From contig NW_025955086.1 in NCBI RefSeq assembly GCF_022376445.1, positions 1 through 64,000 of the forward strand: a DNA stretch of 64,000 nucleotides, written 5' to 3'. The translations under genes were made by a program, and so were the position numbers. Below the pieces are notes generated by a model that saw nothing but the letters and a program-made list of their open reading frames with translations, was not told the DNA's origin and did not search any database. Below are positions 11,101-19,229 of this stretch, piece after piece (within the stretch, counting starts at the first letter, position 1; each line of letters opens with the position of its first letter). Source of the stretch: Fomitopsis serialis (lineage: Eukaryota > Basidiomycota > Agaricomycetes > Polyporales > Fomitopsidaceae).

Positions 11101-13441
11101 TTCGGTCGTAGGCTTTCTCCTGGTCCAGCGCTATGATCGCGCCGTCTTCTTCTAGGGCCTCTGCGTAGTCTACCATCGATCGGCACAGCTGTGTTTGATC
11201 CTCGATGTGTCTGCCTGGTAGGAAGCCCGCCTGGTCTTTGTGCACGAGGTGGGAGGCGAGATGTGCTAGGCGGGAGGCTTGGATTCGCGTGTAGATCTTA
11301 TAGTCTGAGTTGAGGAGGGTGATGGGCCGATAGTTGGTGATTTCGCGTCGATCCCCTTTCTTGTAGATGGGGCACATCCAGCCTTCAGTGAAGCGAGATC
11401 CTGTAGCTGGTCCATATGTGTCGAGGTCGTCATAGGCGAGCCGTAGTAGAGTGGTACTGTCGAATCCTTGATAGCCTTTCGTTGCGAGAGGGTTGTCCAA
11501 TCTCGCCATCACAGCCCAGAACTCGTAGGGTAGCCCGTCGAGGCCTGCAGCACGGCCGCTGCCTGCGGATTTGATCGCCTGTTGGATCTCGTCGTCGGTG
11601 ATGGCCTGGGTGAGGGTGTGGGCGTTCTCTGCGGGTAGCCTGGAGTGTATCGAGTCCAGCGCCGCCTTGACGTGTTCCTCCCGTTCATCGGGGTCATCGT
11701 CTGCGTCCAGGTTTTGCAGGCCTTCATGGTAGTCGCATGCAAGCGTTGCCATTTGGTCGGAGCGCCTGACTGTCTGTGGGGGGTTCGTCTGGGGTTTGTG
11801 CAGGGAGTAGAAGATGTCGCGGGGCTTCCGGTCTTTGTTGATTGCGGACCAGTACTTACTGGGCCTCTCAGCGTTCAGAGCGTACTGGGCCGTCGTGGCT
11901 TCTTTTATGGAGTCGTGTCGTTTCCGTTCCAGCTCGAGAAGTCGGTCCTGTAGAATGCCAACCTCCATGCGTAGTTCTGGGTTGGTGGAGAAGCCGTCGG
12001 TGTCCTGGAGCTCTTTTATTGCAGCGGCGGTAGTAGCAATCGCGGCGACGAGTTTGGGGATCTTCTTTTTGAGGCGACGTTGGGCGGCGGTTTTAACGGC
12101 GACTTTGAAGTCTTGTAGGATTGTCTGGGGGTTGTCGCCGTCAGATCGGGGTCGTGCTTCTTGGTAGCTATCCGCCTGTTCCAGGGCCTTCCGGCCTAGG
12201 GCAGCGGCTTCCTCCAGGAAGGGTGGGTCGCGCAGAAGGAGGTGGGGTAGGGCCCATCGCCCTTGTCCTATATAGGGGGCTTGTAGGCAGCTTAGGGCTG
12301 CGGACACAAGTCGGTGATCCGTTGGGACGCCGGTGGTTCGTATTTGCCAGTCGTTCGACGATCGGAGGAGGTCTATTGAGACGTATATCCGGTCTAGACG
12401 GGAACGCGAGGGTGAGCCCCTCTGGGGGAATGAGTAGTCCTTCGAGTTTGGTTCAGAGGAGCGCCAGCCATCATACAGTTTGAGTTGTCTCAGTAGGTGG
12501 CGGAGCGCCTGGACTGCGTTCGGTGGGTCTTCTCGCATTGGTATCCTGTCTATTGACTCCTCTACCACGTTAAAGTCGCCTAGTAGGATGTCAGGGCGGC
12601 GGCGTCTTTGCTCAGCGAGTATGGTCGAGGTCTCAGTCCAGAAAGCTGCATTTGCTTGGGGGTCGTTCGGTGCGTACACGTTCAGTATCGTGAGGTGGCG
12701 GTCGCCGTGCCATCTCGTGCACATGAGTAGGGCCCGGCCGGGGATCAGTTCCTCGGTTTCAATGTGTGCCGTGTCCATGATCTCGCGGTTGACGGCGAAG
12801 GCGACTCCTTGCGCGGCGGAGGCCCTGTCTGCCGCAGAATGTATCAGGTGGATTCGTCGGCCATAGAGGCGTAGAATGTCTTCAGCGTACTCATCATTGA
12901 GGTGCGTTTCCTGCAGTGCCAGGATACCGATCTTGGATTCTCGTAGGAGTTGGTTGATCGTGTTCCATTTGTTTCCGGGGGATGCATTTAGTTGGCCTCG
13001 CCCGTTCATGTTTAGTGACGCAACATTAACAGACGCTTTAGTGCGCCTACCTTTGAGTCTCGCTTCAGTTGGTGCGTCGTCGTTATGGCCTGCTGGATGG
13101 TTTGCTGCGTGAGCAGGTGGTGCCCGGTCGCCGCCCTGTACTTGGTATCGTTGGTTGTGCTGTGGGTGGGCGGCGATCGCCCTACCTCCGTGTCCCTCGA
13201 TCCCGTCTTCGACGAAAGCGTGGATAGGGGGCGCGTCTTCGTCTCGTGGACGGAGGGGATGTTCGCCGTTGCCTGTATGACCTGACCGTGGGTGTGTTGG
13301 GTTGATTGTGTGATGGTTGACCATTGTTATCATTCCTAGCGGTACAATGATGGCGCTAGGAGGAGATTTCTCCTGTTCTCGCAGGGGGACATGCTCTGCC
13401 GGTGTGCGCCCCGGCTTCGCTTGAGTCAAGAGACTGGGCAA
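8183..13441 (-). CDS. LINE ORF2: AP endonuclease - reverse transcriptase - degenerate RNase H - CCHC
   Basis: An intact 1752-aa frame. Residues about 138-380 form the apurinic-type endonuclease: SLNMNG (142-147), LQETH (176-180), GDFN (288-291), SRLDRIYVS near 347 and TDHR (374-377). Residues about 685-950 are the reverse transcriptase: YKKGDRREITNYRPITLL, then the first aspartate in ALDQEKAYDRI (D773), RGVRQGDPLS near 828-837, and FADD (874-877). A cysteine cluster lies at 1210-1229. Residues about 1320-1445 align in layout with RNase H (GEIVAALYAV, LEKWEDDGWIEV) but lack the usual first and third acidic residues and the VKGH-type motif. C1575-X2-C1578-X7-H1586-X4-C1591 is the C-terminal knuckle. 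The enzyme would nick the target and copy the element RNA in the nucleus. No stop or frameshift is visible. Confidence 0.93.
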   Translation of the reverse strand: MPSLLTQAKPGRTPAEHVPLREQEKSPPSAIIVPLGMITMVNHHTINPTHPRSGHTGNGEHPLRPRDEDAPPIHAFVEDGIEGHGGRAIAAHPQHNQRYQVQGGDRAPPAHAANHPAGHNDDAPTEARLKGRRTKASVNVASLNMNGRGQLNASPGNKWNTINQLLRESKIGILALQETHLNDEYAEDILRLYGRRIHLIHSAADRASAAQGVAFAVNREIMDTAHIETEELIPGRALLMCTRWHGDRHLTILNVYAPNDPQANAAFWTETSTILAEQRRRRPDILLGDFNVVEESIDRIPMREDPPNAVQALRHLLRQLKLYDGWRSSEPNSKDYSFPQRGSPSRSRLDRIYVSIDLLRSSNDWQIRTTGVPTDHRLVSAALSCLQAPYIGQGRWALPHLLLRDPPFLEEAAALGRKALEQADSYQEARPRSDGDNPQTILQDFKVAVKTAAQRRLKKKIPKLVAAIATTAAAIKELQDTDGFSTNPELRMEVGILQDRLLELERKRHDSIKEATTAQYALNAERPSKYWSAINKDRKPRDIFYSLHKPQTNPPQTVRRSDQMATLACDYHEGLQNLDADDDPDEREEHVKAALDSIHSRLPAENAHTLTQAITDDEIQQAIKSAGSGRAAGLDGLPYEFWAVMARLDNPLATKGYQGFDSTTLLRLAYDDLDTYGPATGSRFTEGWMCPIYKKGDRREITNYRPITLLNSDYKIYTRIQASRLAHLASHLVHKDQAGFLPGRHIEDQTQLCRSMVDYAEALEEDGAIIALDQEKAYDRIAHDYLWRVLSAFGIPAKWIDRIKNLYSHATTIVIINGESSRPYLVIRGVRQGDPLSCLLFDLAIEPLACTLRRSTLRGFAIPGVADRLITSLFADDTSTYLSRHDRWEDLWTILRSWCRASKAKFNNGKTEVIPIGSPEYRAALIATRVLNPDHPDDRIPAGVHLAPDGEAVRILGAWIGNSTDGVAIWAPTLQKVRLFLERWSRCHPTLRGKKNIVQMGPGGITQYLTKVQGMPGPVEQEIEAVIRAFVWSGSRPMISMSILHQPPSEGGLGLLDIRARNEAIELTWVRRYLDLTQSRPAWAFVCDAILNAFVSNDAGAIRPAAQINTFLQNWSPALDSRSKLPHWLKRMLVVARKYNVSFAAIKIDRPLKTQLPIWYHLGADAKLRRLNNIPTSDCLRDNHGVSTLADAQKVLRNHEAALERGVDDCVCPDCQQDRGRGCRQPVACKHAARRLLQLVRPKWHPDFSPMNDGLTLTRRRLDRNAEALATDGRVTFNPTVTERGNLSEAFRAFVHPAVHDAPPAIRKRRGRVVPEEETTVYILSRKHAFAQRDDNDDHLDILGMSYFGHDDPRNAALTTDTPANAHRDTLGEIVAALYAVLRTPRDAPLHLVSTSSFLTKAITTRLEKWEDDGWIEVPNASYLAALASRLRQRCAVTTARHATSLWEWKTIDWIRDRALPPLLAYPPTLVRPSIDPAFHLSGARLASLTQATAYRGILSNRRPQARQGTTRNITVALDAIAPHRKHNASELWTSLRHRDIRLPISDFLWKTLHAALRVGPFWSHIPQYEQRATCSTCDREESSDHILLQCAAIGQQQVWALTKALWLKTGLPWPDMSFGTLLTIGLMSWTTPGSRRKWDGASRLWRILISESTYLVWKLRCERVIGHADTPDWQHNDREVQQRWHTAINTRLHLDIASTRHHLNGRSLQAKTVLRTWHKAVDDEGALPDDWTRFGFLVGIAPVRAHEHDPG

Positions 13442-13747
13442 GTCTAGAAGTGCCCGTGCTATAGAATCGAACGTACGTGGCCTCGTGCTTTCCTGTCCCG
13501 CGCACTGTCAGTAAATTTGGGCACGCGGTGTCACGTGTTCGGGAGTAAGGGTTCAGTCAGTGTGTATCGGTTCGAGAGTTGCGTGAAAGGGTGCGTGTAT
13601 TCATTCGTGCGGTACGAGGAGATGGTGTATATACAGATATGAGCTACGGCTCGACCAAGAAGGGTGCAGTATTCGTACAAGAAAGCGGTGCGGTCATACA
13701 GGAGGGGCCAGAGTCAAGAGGGGGGTGCAGAGTTCGCTCGTACCGTT
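13442..13747 (-). other. LINE ORF1-ORF2 spacer
   Basis: A 306-base gap between the ORF1 stop and the first ORF2 methionine. No overlap or stop-start arrangement is visible, so ORF2 would need reinitiation, an internal start or a separate message. No feature was recognised in it. Confidence 0.5.
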
Positions 13748-16700
13748 CTACTTCCAGGTTGTGTACGGCTTGTCAGCCGCGTGCTGGCTTGCCTGTCCTC
13801 CCCCACGTCCCCGTCCGCCGCGCGTGAAGCCTCCGTATCCACCGTAAGTGTTACCGCCGTTTCCGCCGTATCCTCCACCGCGTCCGTTGCCGCGTCCTCG
13901 TCCGTTACCACGTCCGCGAGACGTTCCGGCGCCGCGGTTAGATGGTCCTGCTTGCGGCTGCGTCTGTGGGCGGGTCTGCGTTTGCGACTTCAGCTGTTCT
14001 TCTGCGAGAGCGAAGCGTCGGGCTTCCTCCTCGTTTGCGGCGACGTCCTCGGCTGTGGGTCCGTTCCATCCTTGGACCTTTGGCAGGTCACAGAGGCCGA
14101 TGGTGTGATCTGCAGAGTGGCACAGCTTGCAGTGCATTTCTTCGCGGAAGGCTACGGGTTGGGGGTTGTGGGGGCCGCCGAAGCTGTAGTTGCGGAAGAG
14201 TTCACAGAAGACGAACCAGTCGCCCGCGTTGGCGCTTGGTGACTCACAGTAGAACTGGGCGATCGGGCGTTCGGTGCGATTCGCGCCATGGGTCTGAAGG
14301 ATTCGGACCTCGGAGCTGTTGAAGATGTACTCGAAAGCGCCTTCGACGCTGAAGGCCTTCCATCGGCTGACAGTACTGGTGATGTCCTTCGCGATGATAC
14401 GGTAGGTTTCCTTCATGATGTTGGCGGATCGGAGGGCGCTACGGCATTCGCTGAGGACGCCGTCTTCAGTCGGCCACGGGAATCGTTCGATGAAGATCCA
14501 TGCAGCAACGTAGCGGGGCGGTTCGACTTTGAGGTTGCCACAGTGGAGCGCGATATAGGAGGTGGGGAGCCAGATCAGCTCGAGGAGGGTAGCCTTATCT
14601 TCGTCCGAAATGTCGGTCAGGATGTAGTCGTGAGGCGCTTCGTTATGGCCGGGGGTGGTGATGAAGTTGGGGATGTGTATGACCGCCTTGCGTGTGTTGA
14701 TGACTTCACCGAGGGCCCTACGAATGTGGCATAGGCGTGTCCACCCGCCGAAGTCGTGGACGCCCGAGCCCGCGACGCTGATCGCGACAGCGTTCTTCCC
14801 GTGGCGGTAGAGGTCGTTGACTTGGTGCGGATCTGCGTTCTCGATCCGGGCGAGGAAGGAGCGCTTCTCAATGCGGCGCCACCCGTTCGTCGGGGGCGGC
14901 GTTATGAAGGCGGGTGCATTCGGGAGGATGTCCGGGAAGTCGATAGCCTCAGGAGCTGGAGCGACGGGTGGTGCGATTGGACCGGGCTCATTGCCGCGAG
15001 CTTGCTGTGGAGGTGGAGGCGGGGTCAGGCGGGGCTGTGCGTCTTCCATCTCGACGTCCTGTATCGCTACGGTCCGGGGCCTGGTGGGAGGTCGAGATGC
15101 GACGGGCGTGTTCGCGGGGCGCCCGTACGGCTCGGGTGATGCGATGTAAGGCCTCCTTGGCGAGGGTTCGACGATTGGCCGGGGTTGAGCTGCATAGGGC
15201 ATACCAGGCGGCGCCGCGAAAGCGGGCTGTACGGACGGCGGCCGTACGGAGCGTGGCGGTGCGAAGGGCTGTGGTGCGAGGGAGGGCGGCGCGAAGTACG
15301 GCTGCGCAGGTGGCTGCCTTGGCTGTCTAGGTAGCTGCGGTGTGTACATAAGGTCTACGCTACCGTTCCTCGAGCGTGCTGGCGCGTATGTAGGTGTTTG
15401 CCAACGTAGCGGGGGGCCGGTCACTATCCTGTTGATGTGCGGCGGGGGCGGCGGCGGGATGTTAGCGTCGAAGTGATGGTTCGTGACTGGAGTCTGCCAC
15501 AGCAGGTGGGGAGGGACGTCGCGTATGTAGGCGGTTATGTTTCGATTGGGAGCGAGGAGGGGGGCGTCGGGGAGACGTGACGAGGCAGGACGCGCCCACG
15601 AGTGCATCGTGGATGGTCCGGGGGTGGCCTGCCGGTAAGGCGCAAAGGCGGGGTTGGACGCGTTTGCCGTCTGCGTGGGCTCGAGATCGAGGGCCGTGTA
15701 CGACGCTCCCTCAGCAGGTTCCTGGCGGCGTTCACGCTGCTGGTGCTCATTGTGTTCGTCACTGGGAGCAGTAGGCGGTCCTGGGTCTGCTAGAGAGTTC
15801 TGGGGTGGGTTGTGGGCCTCCGGGATGGCTTGGTGGCTCCCGCCTCCGACGTCAGACGCGGTTCGGCGCCGCTTCCGGATGTCGCTGGCGCGGCGCTCGT
15901 TGGTCACTGGGGTTGGAGGATCAGAGCGGGGCGGGAAGGCGGGGAGCTCGGGCGTGAAAGCGGGGGGCTCGGACTGGTAGGCAGGGAGCCCGGACGGGTG
16001 AGTCGCGGGCTCAGACAGGGGCAGTGGGAGCTCAGACGGGAAAGCGGGGAGCTCGGCCGGGTAGGCGGGGAGCGCGGACGGGAGCCCTCTGCCGAGGTCT
16101 GCCTGCTGGGTCTCCTGCGTTGCCTTTTTCTTCCCCTTGGCTTTGGGTTTTTTGGCCTTCTTGGCTACCGTAGTCCAGCCCGCTTCAGGCGGTGGGTCCG
16201 TCTGCTGTGACATCGGTTCCATGGGTCCCGCCTGCGTCTCGAGCATCGACGGCCCTATGTCCAGAGGCGGGATCTCCTCGTTGGTCTCTCCCGGCCGTAT
16301 GGTGGGCGTAGGGGGGAGAGGCTGAGCCGTCGTTGTGGTGAGTTCAGCCCGGGCGACGTCGCGATGCACCGAGCGCGGAGGTTCGGCCCTCCGGCGCTGG
16401 CGAGGCGTTGGTGGGCGTACTGCGACCTCAGCGAAGCCTGTAGCTTCGTTAGTACTTTTTGTTTGTTCGGTGGGCTCGGTGGGCTTACTCGGGCTGTTCC
16501 GGCCTTCTGCGTACAGGTTATAGAGCCAAGGGGCCTGGGCCTGCTGCGTCGAGTTCCGAGGGGTAGGGGAGCTGTTGTGCGACATGGCGGTTATCGAGAG
16601 TGTTTTGACGTGGAGGTTCGGGGCTGGAGCTCGACGAGAAGTGTTTGGTCCGGTGAAGGATGAGGGGGGTTGTCGCGGCGGCGTCCTATTTATGCTAGTG

Positions 16701-16870
16701 CGAGGCGGATGCGAAGCGCGAGTGGTGCCTGGCGATTGCCTGGCGACTGTGTCATGTCGGGGTATATTGGTGCTTTCAAGTTCTGGGACGTACGTATATA
16801 GAGGCGCGGCCTTGCCGTTCCTTGTCTTCGCGATGGTTTCGTGTTTCGCAGACGCGGTCGTTGTGCTCAC
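13748..16870 (-). CDS. LINE ORF1: proline-rich gag-like protein with CCHC knuckle and RGG tail
   Basis: An intact 1040-aa frame. The first 640 or so residues are proline-rich and disordered. They include a lysine patch at 237-250 (KKAKKPKAKGKKKA, a likely nuclear signal) and degenerate repeats of the type LPAYPAELPAFPSELP at about 261-315. Residues about 650-910 look folded (RRIEKRSFLARIE, LLELIWLPTSYIALHC, YVAAWIFIERFPWP). A zinc knuckle C-X2-C-X4-H-X4-C lies at 914-927 (CKLCHSADHTIGLC). The last 70 residues are glycine-arginine rich (RGRGNGRGRGNGRGG), an RNA-binding type tail. The start could also be Met96 (MSHNSS). By analogy with other LINEs it should coat the element RNA. Confidence 0.88.
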   Translation of the reverse strand: MSTTTASAKHETIAKTRNGKAAPLYTYVPELESTNIPRHDTVARQSPGTTRASHPPRTSINRTPPRQPPSSFTGPNTSRRAPAPNLHVKTLSITAMSHNSSPTPRNSTQQAQAPWLYNLYAEGRNSPSKPTEPTEQTKSTNEATGFAEVAVRPPTPRQRRRAEPPRSVHRDVARAELTTTTAQPLPPTPTIRPGETNEEIPPLDIGPSMLETQAGPMEPMSQQTDPPPEAGWTTVAKKAKKPKAKGKKKATQETQQADLGRGLPSALPAYPAELPAFPSELPLPLSEPATHPSGLPAYQSEPPAFTPELPAFPPRSDPPTPVTNERRASDIRKRRRTASDVGGGSHQAIPEAHNPPQNSLADPGPPTAPSDEHNEHQQRERRQEPAEGASYTALDLEPTQTANASNPAFAPYRQATPGPSTMHSWARPASSRLPDAPLLAPNRNITAYIRDVPPHLLWQTPVTNHHFDANIPPPPPPHINRIVTGPPLRWQTPTYAPARSRNGSVDLMYTPQLPRQPRQPPAQPYFAPPSLAPQPFAPPRSVRPPSVQPAFAAPPGMPYAAQPRPIVEPSPRRPYIASPEPYGRPANTPVASRPPTRPRTVAIQDVEMEDAQPRLTPPPPPQQARGNEPGPIAPPVAPAPEAIDFPDILPNAPAFITPPPTNGWRRIEKRSFLARIENADPHQVNDLYRHGKNAVAISVAGSGVHDFGGWTRLCHIRRALGEVINTRKAVIHIPNFITTPGHNEAPHDYILTDISDEDKATLLELIWLPTSYIALHCGNLKVEPPRYVAAWIFIERFPWPTEDGVLSECRSALRSANIMKETYRIIAKDITSTVSRWKAFSVEGAFEYIFNSSEVRILQTHGANRTERPIAQFYCESPSANAGDWFVFCELFRNYSFGGPHNPQPVAFREEMHCKLCHSADHTIGLCDLPKVQGWNGPTAEDVAANEEEARRFALAEEQLKSQTQTRPQTQPQAGPSNRGAGTSRGRGNGRGRGNGRGGGYGGNGGNTYGGYGGFTRGGRGRGGGQASQHAADKPYTTWK

Positions 16871-17060
16871 TCTTATTGGTGTAGGGAGTGTTCTTGCAGC
16901 CTGCTCTTGCGGTTCTCTTTACGCTGTGTGTTCCGTCTAGGTGTATTATTTTGTGTTTTCCCTGTGTTGGAATGCTTGGGAGTGTGCGTTGAGCTATATC
17001 TCAGCGCTTCGTGTGCGGCCGCGCCGGCATTACGCCCAGCGTCTCCTACTTGGGTGGGCG

Positions 17061-17438
17061 TTAGTGTCTATCAGGCTTTTGGCATTGGATCGCTGCTAGT
17101 GGCCAGTCTCGAGCTGTCAGAGGTCGTGTTTGGGGGGCGCGTGTCCCGATTTGGGGGCGTACGCACGTTCTTCTGTCGCGTCTAGGCACCGCCTCGTACC
17201 GATACATTGGCAATCCGTGGGCCTCGCACCTCGTTTTACGTGTGTTAGTTCTGTCTGTTCTTCGTGGGGTCGAGTACATACGGGTTTGCTCCTTTCGATG
17301 GAGTGTGGGTGTTCTCTGGTATGTCTCGTTTCTCGCTTCGTCCCGGTTTCCTTGTGGTGTGACCTTTGGGTGTGGTAAGTTTACTGGGTACGGCGGGTTC
17401 GGCGTTCTGCCCAGCGCCTGTGGCGGTGGGTCCATCAC
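17061..17438 (-). CDS. Short ORF in the LINE leader, doubtful
   Basis: A 125-codon frame, basic and rich in R, P and T, between ORF1 and the upstream ORF. No family signature is seen. It may be non-coding leader sequence; it is listed because it lies in an element whose other frames are intact. Confidence 0.2.
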   Translation of the reverse strand: MMDPPPQALGRTPNPPYPVNLPHPKVTPQGNRDEARNETYQRTPTLHRKEQTRMYSTPRRTDRTNTRKTRCEAHGLPMYRYEAVPRRDRRTCVRPQIGTRAPQTRPLTARDWPLAAIQCQKPDRH

Positions 17439-17707
17439 GATTTTGTCCGTGGATTGCGGCGGGCGGCCTTGCGGTGCTTCTTGGGGGCTATATCGGTCGT
17501 CGTCGTGATCATGATTCCAGGTCAGGGTTTTTGTCTGAAGCCCTGCCAGTTCGTCCTGGCGACGTGGTGTTACGTCGGACGGTATGTCCCGCGTGCTATG
17601 TCTCTAGGTCGGGAGGTCAGGGACTCAGGGCCCTCATTGCTGTGCGGTCAAATATTGTTTTGAATTGGGAAAATAGGTGGGTACTGGCTCAGGTCGCACT
17701 CTCGCGG

Positions 17708-18403
17708 TCACTTCTCTCCTTCCCATTCCGTCCCTTCATCCATTTCGTCCGTGATGGTGCTTTGACGTGGGGCGTTCGTGTCATCTTCGGTGTCGTTGTT
17801 CGGCTCGGGTGTTGTTGCCGTTTTTTCGGTGCGAGGTCTGCGTTTTCTCGCCGCGTTGGTGATCTGCGTGAGGCTGGCTTCCGCGCCAGGTTGTTCATCG
17901 TCCCATGTATCGAATTCGTACGGACTTTCGAGGTCGTTTAGGAAGGGTGGTAGGGAGCGGAAGGCGAGGTGTGGTCGCGGGGTGGAAGGGAGATTCGGGT
18001 AGTGTTTGGTATGCGCGTGGCTCTCGAGAGCGCTAAGGCGTGTCCATGGGATTGGGACACGTAGGCTGCACGTGACCTGACTGCCCGTTATGGAGAACGT
18101 TGCCCAATGTTTTCTCAGGGTGACGATCTGGGCCAGGCGCCCTACTCCTGACAGCTGGGTGCTTGTGCGTAGTTTGACCAGCGTCGAGCAGGCGAGCTGG
18201 TGGCGTGGGCGGTTGTCGACGACCCAGGTGAGTCCTATTCGTTCTTCCATCGTGGGGATGGGCAGCACGTCGATTTCGAGGACTGGGCCTGACAGTGGTG
18301 TCGTTTGTAGCCGCGGGAGTGGGATGATGGGGGGTGCCGTCTTGGCTTTGCGTTTATGGCTCCGTTTGGGTACGCTCGACTGTTCGAATCTCCCATTCTT
18401 CAT
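17708..18403 (-). CDS. LINE upstream ORF (ORF0-like), unknown protein
   Basis: A 231-codon intact frame in the same orientation as ORF1 and ORF2, about 840 bases before the ORF1 start. The N-terminus is basic (KRSHKRKAKTAPP). The middle has hydrophobic words suggestive of beta strands (IGLTWVVDNRP, QLACSTLVKLRTS, WATFSITGSQVTCSLRVPIP). The C-terminal 80 residues are acidic and low in complexity (NNDTEDDTN, MDEGTEWEGEK). No knuckle, coiled coil or known domain was recognised. Most fungal LINEs have only two ORFs, so a third intact frame upstream would be unusual. It could also be chance, since the leader is GC-rich. Confidence 0.5.
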   Translation of the reverse strand: MKNGRFEQSSVPKRSHKRKAKTAPPIIPLPRLQTTPLSGPVLEIDVLPIPTMEERIGLTWVVDNRPRHQLACSTLVKLRTSTQLSGVGRLAQIVTLRKHWATFSITGSQVTCSLRVPIPWTRLSALESHAHTKHYPNLPSTPRPHLAFRSLPPFLNDLESPYEFDTWDDEQPGAEASLTQITNAARKRRPRTEKTATTPEPNNDTEDDTNAPRQSTITDEMDEGTEWEGEK

Positions 18404-19213
18404 CTCACGTAGCGGTGGAGGTTGCTGTGGTGGGCGTTGTATTCCCTGGGCTTGTCCCAGCGGCGTTATATGGGTGTATGGTGAGCGTCTCTAGGGGATT
18501 ACGTCTTGCAGGGCGCTCATTTTTTGATTTTCTTGGACAGCAAGTTAGCGTCTGTGTTGGTCATGGGCTGATGAGTTTTTGACAAGTTATGGTGGTTTTA
18601 TGGCATATGGCATGTTATGGGTCAGGGAGGTTCGGCGTGTGCGGCATTTGGTGTATATGCGCCCGGTCACTGCACGTGTCTGGTGCGTCTCGTGATGTGG
18701 TGCGATGTGGCGCAGTCTGTTTGTGTTTCTTTTCAATTCACGTGTTCTATGTTCGCATGCACGTGGCTCGGGCGTGAGGGATGGCCGGTTTTTCCGGTGT
18801 GGCTGGGCGGGAGGTACTATGCAGTTGTGCCTGCGTGGCTGATAACTTTATTTCGATGTATACGCGGTTTGTGGGTGGGGAGCGGGGAAGAGTAAGGAAA
18901 AGGGATCAAGGCGCCCGTTCTAATTTGTTGAGTACTGTGCTCCGTGAAGAGGTTTGGCAGCTTGCGCTGTTAGTCTTTCGACTGCTCGACGGCCACTTGT
19001 CTGAAAGTGTAGCTCGCGAGATCCCCGTGAGGGGATTGGGGTGACCCATGGCTGAGCCAACCTGAGGTTGGTTTCTGCCAGTCTTAGGGCAGTGATGCCC
19101 TAGACGTGTTTTGAGCGCAAGTTAGCTTCGTCCCGAAGGACTACTAACCCCCCGGACCACGAGAAGGTCTGCGCAGGACTCGTTGTCTTTGTCGACGACG
19201 AGCCCTCCCGGGG
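18404..19213 (-). promoter_or_regulatory. LINE 5' untranslated leader with presumed internal promoter
   Basis: About 810 bases between the 5' end of the element and the first upstream ORF. The 5' end begins CCCCGGGAGGGCTCGTCG on the minus strand, directly next to the target duplication. LINEs must carry an internal promoter in this region; no specific motif was identified. The exact 5' end is fixed by the 16-bp TSD. Confidence 0.5.
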
Positions 19214-19229
19214 GACCCACCGCACATTC
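19214..19229. repeat. Target-site duplication of the LINE, 5'-side copy
   Basis: GACCCACCGCACATTC, identical over 16 of 16 bases to 8000-8015. Flanking bases differ on both sides, so the duplication is exactly 16 bp. Confidence 0.9.

Larger units (their letters stand above)
8016..19213 (-). mobile_element. Complete LINE (non-LTR) retrotransposon, 11.2 kb, Tad1-like
   Basis: The element lies between two perfect 16-bp copies of GACCCACCGCACATTC (8000-8015 and 19214-19229). Its minus-strand 3' end is a 29-nt poly(A) (T run at 8016-8044). In transcription order it has about 810 bases of 5' leader, an unknown ORF (18403-17708), a spacer with a weak 125-codon ORF (17438-17061), ORF1 with a CCHC knuckle (16870-13748), a 306-base gap, and ORF2 with apurinic-type endonuclease and reverse transcriptase (13441-8183). 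A 138-base 3' UTR follows. Endonuclease upstream of RT, a degenerate RNase H fold and a C-terminal CCHC fit the Tad1 group of fungal LINEs. The perfect TSD and intact long ORFs indicate a young insertion. At 11.2 kb it is larger than the roughly 6-8 kb I expect for this group. Confidence 0.9.

Noticed and set aside
17366..18494. Plus-strand ORFs antisense to the LINE leader and ORF0
   Set aside because: Valine/glycine/cysteine-rich mirror frames of GC-rich minus-strand sequence; the minus frame is co-linear with the element.
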